Shown: in pieces, positions 1-9,339 of the stretch | How the letters are laid out: every line of letters starts with the position of its first letter | How positions within the stretch are numbered: the first letter of the stretch is position 1 | From: Anaerolineales bacterium | GTDB taxonomy: Bacteria; Chloroflexota; Anaerolineae; Anaerolineales; RBG-16-64-43 | Reading direction: 5' to 3' | NCBI GenBank assembly: GCA_016932475.1 | Contig: JAFGCU010000020.1 | Location: 1-64,000 of the forward strand | DNA: 64,000 nt | The notes under the pieces: model-generated | The model's input: the letters and a program-made list of their open reading frames with translations, nothing else | Told to the model about the DNA's origin: nothing | Database searches by the model: none | Program-made: the position numbers and the translations under genes

Positions 1-151
1 AACTCCCGTTTTGATCCGAGAGGGAATTATTCCTCCTTCCCGGTTTCCCTATTGACATAGTATGTCCTTCCCGTGATACGGGAAGGGGGAGGGCGGAAAG
101 ATTTACGCTATGTCCCAACTCAGAGTTCGGGAGGGGGATGGGATGGAAGGC

Positions 152-1552
152 TTACAGCGCCGCCTTGATCCGCTGCGCCAGATCCCGCGCGCGCTCCGGC
201 GCGGTGCCGACATACACGCTGGCGTCCATCAATTCCCGGATCCTCGCCGGCTGCAGGTGCTTGAGCATGTCCACATCCGCCGCGAGGAATTCCGCAAGCG
301 GATTGGGGCGCCCTTCGCGGAGCGCGTCCCAGGCCTTGCGGCTGTGCTCGCGTATCTTTTCATGCATCGCCTGGCGGTCCGCGCCCGCCGCCACCAGCGC
401 CATCAGGACGCGCTCGCTGGCCGAGAAGGCGCCGAACCGGGCGAGGTTCGCTTGGATGCCCGCCTCGTCCACATCCAGGCCGCCGACGATCCCGGTCATC
501 ACCCGCAGCATCTCCTCCGTGGCGAGGAACGCCTCGGGCAGGATGCTGCGCCGGTTGGCCGAATCATCGATCGTGCGCTCCAAAAGGTTCTGGGCGGCGT
601 TCTGCCAGGCCACTTCCGGGAGAACGGCCACAAACCGCGCCAGCGAGCAGACGTTTTCCGCCTTGACCGGATTGCGTTTGAAGGGCATCGCGCTGGATCC
701 GACCTGGCGCTTGCCGACCGGCTCGCGCGCTTCGCCGAACCCGGCGGATTGCATGATGCGCAAATCGAAGGCGAACTTGTGCAACGAGGCAGCCAGGCCG
801 GCCAGCGCCGCAAGCAGGCGGTAATCCTGAATGCGCGGATATGTTTGCGAGGCCACCGGGAACGCCTTGAGGCCGAGGCTTTCCATCACCGTGGAGTCGA
901 TTACGTCGGCGGAGATATTCTTCCCGCTGAGTATTTCCCCGTAGGATGCGGCCGTTCCGACCGCGCCCTTCATCCCCTTGCCGCGCAGGCCGTCGCGCAC
1001 CCGCCGCAGATCTTCCCAGTGCTCGATCAGATCCTGTCCGTAGAGCGCCAGGCGGTAACCCAGCGTGGTCGGCTCGGCGGGCTGCAAATGGGTGTACCCG
1101 AGGACGACCAGGTTGGAATACCGATCGATCTGAGCGGCGAGGGATTGCAGCAGCGGCCGGAAACCGTCGAGCAGCAGGTCCATCCCGTCGCGCATCCGCA
1201 GCACGTCCGCGTTGTCGGTGATATCCGCCGAGGTGGCCCCCCAGTGGATGATCCCGCCCCCCACCGGGCAGAGTTCCGCGAAGGCGCGGACTTCGGCCAT
1301 TACGTCGTGGCCGATTTCCTTTTCGATCTCCAGCGAACGTTCGAGCGTCACATCCGGCGCGTGGAGCCGAAGGTCCTCCACCTGCTCGGCGGTCACCAAC
1401 CCGAATCCCCGCTGCGCTTCCGCAAGGGCGATCCAGATCCGGCGCCAGAGCAGGCGTCGGTTCTTTTCCGAGAAGATCCGCCGCATGGCGACCGATCCGT
1501 AGCGCGAGCTGAACGGCGAGGCGTAATCTTCCATCTGGATGTCGACATCCAT
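152..1552 (-). CDS. purB: Adenylosuccinate lyase
   Basis: ORF 152..1609; start placed at MDVDIQMEDYASPFSSRYGS after a GGAGGG ribosome site. Lyase motifs GATSADITDNAD, YTHLQPAEPTTLGYR, GSSAMPFKRNPVKAE. Confidence 0.95.
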   Translation of the reverse strand: MDVDIQMEDYASPFSSRYGSVAMRRIFSEKNRRLLWRRIWIALAEAQRGFGLVTAEQVEDLRLHAPDVTLERSLEIEKEIGHDVMAEVRAFAELCPVGGGIIHWGATSADITDNADVLRMRDGMDLLLDGFRPLLQSLAAQIDRYSNLVVLGYTHLQPAEPTTLGYRLALYGQDLIEHWEDLRRVRDGLRGKGMKGAVGTAASYGEILSGKNISADVIDSTVMESLGLKAFPVASQTYPRIQDYRLLAALAGLAASLHKFAFDLRIMQSAGFGEAREPVGKRQVGSSAMPFKRNPVKAENVCSLARFVAVLPEVAWQNAAQNLLERTIDDSANRRSILPEAFLATEEMLRVMTGIVGGLDVDEAGIQANLARFGAFSASERVLMALVAAGADRQAMHEKIREHSRKAWDALREGRPNPLAEFLAADVDMLKHLQPARIRELMDASVYVGTAPERARDLAQRIKAAL

Positions 1553-1639
1553 AAGAATCCCTCCGGAAATTGTATTATTTCTTGATAGCGCAATTTGTCT
1601 CATCCGCAATTATGCGCCACTTTGGGGAATGCGACAACC

Positions 1640-1860
1640 CTATGGAATGTCATTCCGAGGAGCCTGAACAGGGTGACGCCTGTCCCGAGCGAAGCGAGGG
1701 AAGGAATCGGTCAATTGAAAATAAATAAAGGAGAAGTGAAAACAAAGCCACCGATTCCTCGGCCGCCGACGCGGCCTCGGAATGACGTGCCAAGTGCGTC
1801 ATCCCGAGCCGAAGGCGAGGGGGGACTCGCTGCGGAGGTCATTCCGAGGCTGCTTTAGCA
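1640..1860. repeat. Dispersed palindromic intergenic repeats (GTCATTCCGAG...GAGGAATCGG type)
   Basis: GTCATTCCGAGGAGCC, CCGATTCCTCGG...CCTCGGAATGAC, GTCATTCCGAGGCTGCTTTAGCAGCCGAGGAATCGG; mutually inverted copies. Confidence 0.75.
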
Positions 1861-1893
1861 GCCGAGGAATCGGTTGCGCTTCGGAGGGCATCC

Positions 1894-2808
1894 CTATTTT
1901 TCCTTCGTAATGTATCCCAGCCTTCGCAGCGCGTCTTCACGGTTGCGCCAGCCCGGCAGCACCTTGACCCGCAGGTCGAGGTAGAGTTTGCGCCCGCTCA
2001 TCTCTTCGATTTTCCGGCGGGCGTCGGTGCCGATCCGCTTCAGCATCGTGCCGCCCTTTCCGATCACAATCGCCTTGTGTGATTCCCTTTCCACAAACAG
2101 GGTCGCCTCGATGTACGCCCCTTCTTCGCCCCGCTCCCGGTACTGGTCGACCCGCACCGCCACGCCATGGGGAACTTCCGCCCGCAGGTTGCGCAGGGCG
2201 GATTCGCGGATCAGTTCCGCGGTGATCTCCCGCTCCGACAGATCGGTGATTTCTTCCTCCGGGTACAGGATCGGCCCTTCCGGAAGCCGGGCGACGACCG
2301 CCTCGAGCAGTTCCGGCAATCCCGTTCCCTGCCGGGCGGAAATCACGCAACGGACGGAGTCCGGAATCAGCGCGCCGTATTCCTCCGCGCGCGATTCGCG
2401 CACCTCCACCGCGACGGCATCCGCCTTGTTGAGCGCGAGGATCACCGGCGCATTCGGTTTATTCTTCCTCAGCCAGGCGGCGAGCTCGCGGTCTTCCCCG
2501 GCCACCAACTCCGTCAGATCGGCCAGGAACAAAACCGCGTCCGCTTCGGCGATGGTCTCCGCGGAGGCGCGGACCATTGCTTTGCCGAGGTTGTCCTTCG
2601 GGGTGTGCCATCCGGGAGTATCGAGAAACAGAATCTGGGCGGCGGCAAGCGTGAGGATGCCCATCTGCCGGCGCCGGGTCGTCTGCGGCCACGGGGATAC
2701 TCCGGCGACCTTCTGACCGAGAAAGGCGTTTAGCAGGGTGGATTTTCCGACGTTGGGACGACCGACAACGGCGACGAACCCCGATCGGTGGATGGGAGCC
2801 TCCGGCAT
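1894..2808 (-). CDS. era: GTPase Era
   Basis: GRPNVGKST (G1), DTPGW (G3), NKAD (G4), C-terminal KH-like region VIGKGGTMLKRIGTDARRKIE. Confidence 0.95.
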   Translation of the reverse strand: MPEAPIHRSGFVAVVGRPNVGKSTLLNAFLGQKVAGVSPWPQTTRRRQMGILTLAAAQILFLDTPGWHTPKDNLGKAMVRASAETIAEADAVLFLADLTELVAGEDRELAAWLRKNKPNAPVILALNKADAVAVEVRESRAEEYGALIPDSVRCVISARQGTGLPELLEAVVARLPEGPILYPEEEITDLSEREITAELIRESALRNLRAEVPHGVAVRVDQYRERGEEGAYIEATLFVERESHKAIVIGKGGTMLKRIGTDARRKIEEMSGRKLYLDLRVKVLPGWRNREDALRRLGYITKEK

Positions 2809-2817
2809 GTCGGTTTC

Positions 2818-3144
2818 TTAGGAGTGTTGGAACATGCTGACCATGCGCATCGCCAGGCCGACATCCCCGTCCAATTTTATCTTCCCCTGCATGAACGCAG
2901 CCATGCCGTCCAGTTTTCCTTCGGCGATGGCCGTGATGTCCGCCAGGCTGCTGGTGACGGTCAGCCGGGGTGAAGCCGCGGTTCCCTCGGCACCGGTAAC
3001 TTTGCCGCCCGCGAATTTAATCATCCAGTTCCCCCCGCCCTCCCCGGTCAGGTTAAGCTGGACATCGGCGTCCAGCCCGGCGGCTTTTTCGGACGGGAAG
3101 TTCGCCACCAGCTGGTCGATCAATTGCTTTGCTTGAAGGGTCAT
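2818..3144 (-). CDS. SCP2 sterol-binding domain protein
   Basis: 108 aa; pattern DVQLNLTGEGGGNWMIKFAGGKVTGAEGTAASPRLTVTSSLADITAIAEGKLDGMAAFMQGKIKLDGDVGLAMRM typical of SCP-2. Confidence 0.85.
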   Translation of the reverse strand: MTLQAKQLIDQLVANFPSEKAAGLDADVQLNLTGEGGGNWMIKFAGGKVTGAEGTAASPRLTVTSSLADITAIAEGKLDGMAAFMQGKIKLDGDVGLAMRMVSMFQHS

Positions 3145-3174
3145 GAACAGCTCCTATCCCTCTCTCCAAAAGGA

Positions 3175-3825
3175 TTATGACTGCAGGCGCGGGTTCTTCG
3201 AATGATCCAGTATATATTGAATGAGTGATTCCTGCTGGCGGGGGCTGATATCGATGAACTCCACGCCCACTTGGCTCTTCCGGGCTCCCTCACCCGGGAC
3301 GGAACGCACGATCCGGCCGGTGAGGTTCAATTCTTCCTCCATTTGACCGAGCGGAATTTGGAACTTTACCCGCAACAGCGTCTCCTGCGGACAGTTCCGG
3401 TGGGTCTCCATCAGGATCCCGCCTCCACTGATATCCAGCGATGTGGACTTGGAAAAAGACAAACCGGCGTGCGTGTCGCGGATCTCGGCATAGCGGGTTT
3501 CCAGTTTTATGGGAAGTCGTGGATATGCCCTGCGCTCCAAATGAACCACCTCCTTTGGGAAATCCAATTCGATCCGCCCTTCCGCACCCTGCGTTTCCGA
3601 GAGCACAGCGCAGACGAGCTGAAAAAGGCCTTCCGAGGAAGGGACCCGCACCCGCAAGAAAGCACCTGGGGACGCGGGGAAAAAACCCTCCGGTATCTTC
3701 GGGTTAACAATGAAAAACGAGGTGTTCCCCACCTCCACAACTTTCGAGGCAAACCAATTCTCCCCCTCCAAGGCAGGCGAAATGTGGAAAATGCTGTCTT
3801 TCTTGATCCAGCGATGAATTTCCAT
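3175..3825 (-). CDS. PilZ domain-containing protein
   Basis: RRAYPRLPIKLETRY followed by TSLDISGGGILMET (PilZ RxxxR and DxSxxG motifs). Confidence 0.85.
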   Translation of the reverse strand: MEIHRWIKKDSIFHISPALEGENWFASKVVEVGNTSFFIVNPKIPEGFFPASPGAFLRVRVPSSEGLFQLVCAVLSETQGAEGRIELDFPKEVVHLERRAYPRLPIKLETRYAEIRDTHAGLSFSKSTSLDISGGGILMETHRNCPQETLLRVKFQIPLGQMEEELNLTGRIVRSVPGEGARKSQVGVEFIDISPRQQESLIQYILDHSKNPRLQS

Positions 3826-4020
3826 GATGTGGCCCCTGGTTTCCCGCTCCCTTCCCGGTGTCCGACCTCCCCTCGCCCAGAACGCCTCCGGGGCAGGCAA
3901 CAACCCGCCCCTTGCGGAAATTATAGCTCCGGTGAGCGGCGCGCCCCCACGACTTATATCCTATCTTCCGCAATAATTAATCACCTCTTTGCAGCCGGGG
4001 AGGAAATTATGAGTTATTGC

Positions 4021-4800
4021 TCAGGCCCAGAAAGGCCATGGAACGGACGCTCCCGGACCCGGAAACGGGAACTTTCCGGCTTTACGCAGCGATCCGGCGC
4101 GGGAGAAGACAGCGCGGATCTCATCGGGGGATAACAACCGCGCCAAAGCCGCCTGGAATCTCTTTGGAAAATCAGACGTTTGAAGATGGTGAACGCCCGG
4201 TTTGGAGTTGGTGAAATTATCCAGCACCAGCCGCACATCTTCCGGGAGGGGTTCGCCGGCAAAATCCCAAATCACCGTCCGCAGCTTCCATTCCCGGTGG
4301 AAACAAACGCCATGATCGATCAGCCAGATGCGGCCCGACCTGTCGCGCACGACGTGCATCGCTTTTCGATCGGCGTTGTTGATCAACACATCGAACGCCG
4401 CGACCCGCCGCATCGCATCCGGATCCTGATCCCTCAGCAAAAAATAATTCTGCGCGAGGTCCAGCTCCATAAATTCCTGGAAGGAACCCGGCCCGAGCGG
4501 GCCGTCATCGCGGAACACGGTGGGCGGCACAAAATTCCAGCCCAGCAGGCGGGTAAGTTCGTAGGCGGCGGCTTCCCGTTTGGCGAGGGTTCCAGCCGGG
4601 AAATCCCACAGCGGCCGTTCGCCGCGCACGGGCTTATACACCGCCTGAAGCGAACCGGTCTCCGCCTTCAACCCGCAGAGGAACGTGGCGTTCGATCCCA
4701 GACGGAACAAGCCGCGCACCTCCGCCTCGCCTTCGCGGAGGATCCGCAGCACGCTCGCCGCGGGGCGCAGACCCGGCGGCGGATCAGTGTTTGTGTCCAT
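4021..4800 (-). CDS. SCO1664 family protein (PI3/4-kinase-like fold)
   Basis: Start MDTNTDPPPG; motifs YKPVRGERPLWDFPAGTLAKREAAAY, FDVLINNADRKAMHVVRD, IWLIDHGVCFH. Confidence 0.85.
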   Translation of the reverse strand: MDTNTDPPPGLRPAASVLRILREGEAEVRGLFRLGSNATFLCGLKAETGSLQAVYKPVRGERPLWDFPAGTLAKREAAAYELTRLLGWNFVPPTVFRDDGPLGPGSFQEFMELDLAQNYFLLRDQDPDAMRRVAAFDVLINNADRKAMHVVRDRSGRIWLIDHGVCFHREWKLRTVIWDFAGEPLPEDVRLVLDNFTNSKPGVHHLQTSDFPKRFQAALARLLSPDEIRAVFSRAGSLRKAGKFPFPGPGASVPWPFWA

Positions 4801-5311
4801 TCCGGCGCGGGCAGAAATGGCCCGAGGGATCGATCGGGTTTCCGCAATTGCCGCAGATCGGCCGGCCGCGCCGCGCAAGCTCCGTCCCCCAGCGCGCCAT
4901 GCGGAGCAGCTGGGTGCGGGTGCACCAAAGGGAGGCTTCCGCCTGCTCTTCCCCGCCTCCGGTCTCCTCCACCGCCTGACGCAGGACAAACAACAGCCGG
5001 TCTTCCTTTTCGTCGTACCCCAGGCCCATATTTCCGATGTGGAATGCCGCGTCCAGCGGCTGCGTCAACCCCATCTCGGATTCCACATACCCGGCATCCG
5101 GCGGTTCGAGCGCCGGAAAACGCTCCTGCAGGTCGTTGAGGAACTGCTCGATCGAGGCCGCCAGCATCAACACCTGTTCCTTTTCCGCCCGCAGAGTGAC
5201 ACGGCTGCCGCCGCCGGCGGCCTGCAGGAAAAAAATGCGATGACCGGGCTGTCCGACCGCCCCGACGGTTATCCGCTCCACGGGCCGGATTTTAAAATGA
5301 GAGGATGTCAT
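4784..5311 (-). CDS. DUF3090 family protein
   Basis: 175 aa, VGQPGHRIFFLQAAGG...EKEQVLMLAASIEQFL..., C-terminal zinc-knuckle-like CGNCGNPIDPSGHFCPRRNG. Confidence 0.85.
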   Translation of the reverse strand: MTSSHFKIRPVERITVGAVGQPGHRIFFLQAAGGGSRVTLRAEKEQVLMLAASIEQFLNDLQERFPALEPPDAGYVESEMGLTQPLDAAFHIGNMGLGYDEKEDRLLFVLRQAVEETGGGEEQAEASLWCTRTQLLRMARWGTELARRGRPICGNCGNPIDPSGHFCPRRNGHKH

Positions 5312-5330
5312 GGGGTTGACCGGGCGGCTC

Positions 5331-5948
5331 CTATTCCGCTTTCACCCGCAAGGGCGAACCCGCGGGCAGGTTGATCCCCGCCACGCGGACAGCTTTGCGG
5401 GTGACGATGAGTACCGACACGGACGCCGGTTCCGTGACCAGCATATGATACGCCGCAAGCGGCATTTGCAGGTAGTGCGCGAGCGCAAGGCGGATGGTGT
5501 CGGCGTGGGTAAAAAGCGCCGCGATCCCCGACCCCTCGCCGGCGCGGATTTCCTCCATCATTCCCACCGCGCGCTCCTGCGCCTCCGCAAGACTCTCCCC
5601 TCCCGGGTAGCGCACCATCGCCGGCGTGTGATGCACTTCCTGCCAGATGGTCATCCCCTGCAGTTCGGTGAACGGTTTGCCGGTCAACTCGCCGAAATCC
5701 ACCTCCTGCAGCCGTTCATCCCGGATGATCCTTTTGTCCGCCGCCCGCGCGGCCGGCTCCGCTGTTTCCAGCGCGCGTTCGAGCGGAGAGGAATAGACCG
5801 CGTCGAGCGGGAGCGGGCCCAGCACCGCCGCCAGCGCGTCGGCGTGCGCGCGCCCTTCCGCATTCAGATGAATATCCGGAAGCCGCCCGGCCAGGCGTTT
5901 CCCAAGCCAGTCGGTCTCGCCATGACGCACGAGGAGCAGGACGGTCAT
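5331..5948 (-). CDS. Histidine phosphatase family protein (MSMEG_4193-type putative phosphomutase)
   Basis: N-terminal LLLVRHGETDWLGKRLAGRLPDIHLN (RHG motif); start MTVLLL overlaps the stop of the upstream GH1 gene. Confidence 0.88.
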   Translation of the reverse strand: MTVLLLVRHGETDWLGKRLAGRLPDIHLNAEGRAHADALAAVLGPLPLDAVYSSPLERALETAEPAARAADKRIIRDERLQEVDFGELTGKPFTELQGMTIWQEVHHTPAMVRYPGGESLAEAQERAVGMMEEIRAGEGSGIAALFTHADTIRLALAHYLQMPLAAYHMLVTEPASVSVLIVTRKAVRVAGINLPAGSPLRVKAE

Positions 5949-7294
5949 CCGGAATCCTCCAATCCATTCCGCCGGATTACAGCCGCGTACCAATCAAAGG
6001 AGGTTTTGGGCGTCCGCTTCCGGGTGGCGAAATCGATGTACACCAGCCCGAAACGCATGGCGTACCCCAATTCCCACTCAAAATTATCGGTGAAGGACCA
6101 AACGAAATAACCTTTGACGGGAATGTTTTTCGCCATCGACGACTGCAACACGCGCAGGTGACGCTGGAGATAGGATATGCGTTCGGGATCGCTTACGACG
6201 CCATTCCCGTCCGGCGCGTCGGGCACGGGAATACCGTTTTCGGTGACCAGGATCATCGGCGGGCGGTAATCGTTCCAGACCCTTTCCACCGTTTCGCCGA
6301 TCCCGGGCGGGTAAACCTCCCACATCGGGGAGAACTCGCCCTGCTTCGACCGGACCATTAGCCCGCCCATGATCGGCACCCACCATCGCCCGGCGAACAC
6401 CTGGCGGGTGTAGTAGTTTACGCCGAGAAAGTCGATCGGCTCGGCTATCTTCGCCAGGTCGCCGTCGCGGACCGGCGGGGCGAACGGGCCGAAACGCCGC
6501 CAGAGATCCGGCGGATACGCTCCGCGCAGGACAGGATCCAGACAAATGTGGTTCGAGAGCACATCGAACCAGGAGGCCGCCCGGCGGTCGGATTCCGTAT
6601 CCCGTTCGGGGTGCACCGGCGAGAGGTTCAACGCGATCCCCACCCGCGCCGGCCGCGGGGATGCCGACCGGATGGCGCGCACCGCCTCCCCGTGCGCCAG
6701 GAGAAGGGTGTGCATGGCGCGGGTGTAGGAGCCCGGATTGCGCCGGCCCGGCGCGTGCGTTCCGTACATATACCCCAGCACAGCGGCGACCATCGGCTCG
6801 TTCAGCGTGATCCACCATTGGACGCGGTCTCCCAGGCGCGCCGCCACGACGGCCGCATACTCTCCGAAAGCCGCCGCCGTGTCGCGTTCCGGCCAGCTCC
6901 CCTTTTTGTGCAACGCAAGCGGCAGGTCGAAATGGTAGAGCGTGGGGAACGGTTGGATGCCGCGTTCGAGCATGCCGTCCACCAGGCGGTCGTAGAAATC
7001 CAGCCCCGCTTGGTTGATGTTGCCCCTGCCCTCGGGAATGACCCGCGACCATGAGACCGAGAACCGGTATGCCCCTGCGCCGAGAGTCTTGAGCAGATCG
7101 AGATCGTCCTTCCAGCGGTGGTAATGGTCGCAGGCAACGTCGCCGGTTTCGCCGCGCGCGGTTTTCCCGCGCCGATGGGAGAACCAATCCCAAATCGAAG
7201 GCCCCTTGCCGTCCCCGTTCCAGGCGCCTTCGATCTGGTAGGCCGAGGAAGAAACACCCCAGAGAAAGTCTTTTGGGAAAATCAGGTCCGGCAT
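5945..7294 (-). CDS. Family 1 glycoside hydrolase (beta-glucosidase)
   Basis: FLWGVSSSAYQIEGAWNGDGKGPSIWD, TLNEPMV (acid/base Glu), ILVTENGIPVPD (nucleophile Glu), GYFVWSFTDNFEW. Confidence 0.95.
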   Translation of the reverse strand: MPDLIFPKDFLWGVSSSAYQIEGAWNGDGKGPSIWDWFSHRRGKTARGETGDVACDHYHRWKDDLDLLKTLGAGAYRFSVSWSRVIPEGRGNINQAGLDFYDRLVDGMLERGIQPFPTLYHFDLPLALHKKGSWPERDTAAAFGEYAAVVAARLGDRVQWWITLNEPMVAAVLGYMYGTHAPGRRNPGSYTRAMHTLLLAHGEAVRAIRSASPRPARVGIALNLSPVHPERDTESDRRAASWFDVLSNHICLDPVLRGAYPPDLWRRFGPFAPPVRDGDLAKIAEPIDFLGVNYYTRQVFAGRWWVPIMGGLMVRSKQGEFSPMWEVYPPGIGETVERVWNDYRPPMILVTENGIPVPDAPDGNGVVSDPERISYLQRHLRVLQSSMAKNIPVKGYFVWSFTDNFEWELGYAMRFGLVYIDFATRKRTPKTSFDWYAAVIRRNGLEDSG

Positions 7295-7363
7295 CGGGTC
7301 ACTTTTGCCTGTTTATCTGAATGAGAACTTCTCATCGCATCCACCCCGCTTCCGGTCTTCGGG

Positions 7364-7395
7364 CGCCTTCTCCCGGCGGATGCCGGGAGAAGGCG
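7364..7395. repeat. Perfect 14-bp-stem hairpin in the yegP/GH1 intergenic region
   Basis: CGCCTTCTCCCGGC-ggat-GCCGGGAGAAGGCG. Confidence 0.7.
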
Positions 7396-7429
7396 GGGAA
7401 TGGTGCAGGAGAGCGGCATCCGCCTATCC

Positions 7430-7609
7430 TTATGGAACTTCGACGACTTCGGCCATGGCGGCGTTCTTCTTCACCGATTCGATCCCGTCCAAGCAGGCCT
7501 GCCGGCTGGAATAACCTTCACCGGAATCCGCGATGGATTTCCCGTTCGGGGCAACCAAGCGCCAGCGGTGCTGCCCGCCCTTGTCCTTGTACACCTCGAA
7601 TTTGTACAT
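7430..7609 (-). CDS. DUF1508 / YegP family small protein (59 aa)
   Basis: Absent from the supplied ORF track. Manual translation of the minus strand: MYKFEVYKDKGGQHRWRLVAPNGKSIADSGEGYSSRQACLDGIESVKKNAAMAEVVEVP*; ribosome site AGGAGGAAT upstream. Confidence 0.93.
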   Translation of the reverse strand: MYKFEVYKDKGGQHRWRLVAPNGKSIADSGEGYSSRQACLDGIESVKKNAAMAEVVEVP

Positions 7610-7656
7610 GCATTCCTCCTGGAAGAATTGGATTGGTGATCCGGCCTATCCCCCAA

Positions 7657-7753
7657 CCCCCTCCTCTAGCCTCCCCCATTTGCCTCGTTGATCAGGGCAG
7701 TGCAATCCGGATATACTTTTCTCCTCGAGGTAAAGGGGGAGGCTAGGAGGGGG
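7657..7753. repeat. Long inverted repeat (CCCCCTCC..TAGCCTCCCCC)
   Basis: Left arm CCCCCTCCTCTAGCCTCCCCCATTT, right arm AAAGGGGGAGGCTAGGAGGGGG; overlaps the rarA stop codon. Confidence 0.7.
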
Positions 7754-9161
7754 ACCGGAATCCCATCTTGCGCTTGATACTCTCCGCTTCCTCGTGGGTC
7801 GGCGTGGGGAGGGTCGTGGTTTCGGTGACGCCCAGCGCCTTTTCCTGAGCGCGCCGCCAGCGCTCCAGCCGCTCCCGCACCGCCGCCTCATAACCAATGC
7901 CGGTCGGTTTGTAGAAATATGTCCCCTGCAGCGCGGTCGGCAGATACTGCTGGCCGACATGATGGTCTTCGAGCTGGTGCGGGTAAACGTACCCTTCGCC
8001 GTGCCCCAGGCCTTTGGCGTCGCGGCTGGAATCCTTCAGGTGGTCGGGAACTTCGGTGACGCCCTTCCTTTCCACCGTCTCATAGGCCTGGAAATAAGCC
8101 AGCGCGCTGTTGGATTTCGGCGCGGTGGAAAGATACAGCGCCGCCTCGACCAGCGGATAAATCCCTTCCGGCAAACCGACGTAATCAAACGCCTGGGCCG
8201 CGGCGTTGGCCACAACCAGCGCCTGCGGTTCCGCGAGGCCGATATCCTCCCCCGCAAAAATCAGCATCCGCCGCAGGATAAACCGCGGGTCCTCGCCGGA
8301 ATACAGCATGCGCGCCATCCAGTAGAGCGCCGCGTCCGGATCCGAGCCGCGCAGGGATTTGATGAACGCGCTGATCGTATCGTAGTGCGCGTCGCCGTCG
8401 CGGTCGTAGAGCAGCGCCCGGCGCTGGATCGATTCCTGCGCCACGAGAAGATTGATGCGAATCGCGCCGTCCGCGCCGGGCGCGGTGGATTCCACCGCCA
8501 GTTCGAGCGCGTTCAGCGCGTTGCGCGCGTCGCCGCCGGCCACATCGACCAGGTGGGCTTCCGCTTCATCCGCGAGGATGACCTTGCGGCCGCCGTAGCC
8601 GCGTTCGGGATCCTCGAGCGCGCGCCGGAGAAGGCGGCGGACGTCGTCCTGCGCCAGCGGGCGCAGCTGGAAGATGCGCGAGCGCGAGACGAGCGCGCCG
8701 ATCACCTCGAAGTAGGGGTTCTCGGTCGTCGCGCCGATCAGCACGATCTTGCCGTTTTCCACGTGCGGCAGGAGCGCATCCTGCTGGGCTTTGTTCCAGC
8801 GGTGGACTTCGTCGACAAACAGGATCGTACGGATGTTGTTCAGCTTCCGGCGCTCGCCCGCCTCGGCGATCACGCGCCGCAGTTCGGCCACGCCCGCGAG
8901 GACCGCGCTCAGCGTTTCGAAATGGGATTTGGTGCTGCCGGCGATGATCTGCGCGAGGGTGGTCTTGCCGCTGCCGGGCGGCCCCCAGAGGAGAATCGAG
9001 GAAAACAGCCGGTCGGCTTCGATCGCGCGGCGGAGGAGCTTGCCCGGGCCGATGATGTCTTCCTGCCCGGCGAACTCATCGAGCGTGCGCGGGCGCATCC
9101 GCGCCGCGAGCGGCGCTTCGCGTTTCATCCGGTCCCGCAGCGCGTGATCGAACAGGTCCAT
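7743..9161 (-). CDS. rarA: Replication-associated recombination protein A (AAA ATPase, RarA/MgsA)
   Basis: Start MDLFDHALRD; LWGPPGSGKTTLAQIIA (Walker A), ILFVDEVHRWNKAQQDALLPHVE (Walker B), IGATTENPYFEV sensor 1, RGSDPDAALYWMARML. Confidence 0.95.
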   Translation of the reverse strand: MDLFDHALRDRMKREAPLAARMRPRTLDEFAGQEDIIGPGKLLRRAIEADRLFSSILLWGPPGSGKTTLAQIIAGSTKSHFETLSAVLAGVAELRRVIAEAGERRKLNNIRTILFVDEVHRWNKAQQDALLPHVENGKIVLIGATTENPYFEVIGALVSRSRIFQLRPLAQDDVRRLLRRALEDPERGYGGRKVILADEAEAHLVDVAGGDARNALNALELAVESTAPGADGAIRINLLVAQESIQRRALLYDRDGDAHYDTISAFIKSLRGSDPDAALYWMARMLYSGEDPRFILRRMLIFAGEDIGLAEPQALVVANAAAQAFDYVGLPEGIYPLVEAALYLSTAPKSNSALAYFQAYETVERKGVTEVPDHLKDSSRDAKGLGHGEGYVYPHQLEDHHVGQQYLPTALQGTYFYKPTGIGYEAAVRERLERWRRAQEKALGVTETTTLPTPTHEEAESIKRKMGFRSPS

Positions 9162-9339
9162 GGCGGGAAGTATAGCATGGGGGATGAAATGAATCCACGA
9201 AGGAACACGAAGAAAAACCTGAAGAACACGAAGAATTAAAAAACAATTGGCGAGGGGATGGGTTCGAGATGCCGGCGCCTGCTCTCGCGAAGTGCGCAGG
9301 TTTGGTTTTTTTATCCTGCGCGTCCACGAAGCGTGGGCG

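Noticed and set aside
110-1585. 491-aa plus-strand ORF
   Set aside because: Antisense shadow of purB in a GC-rich genome; composition typical of antisense ORFs and no motifs.
7794-9239. 481-aa plus-strand ORF
   Set aside because: Antisense to rarA; no motifs.
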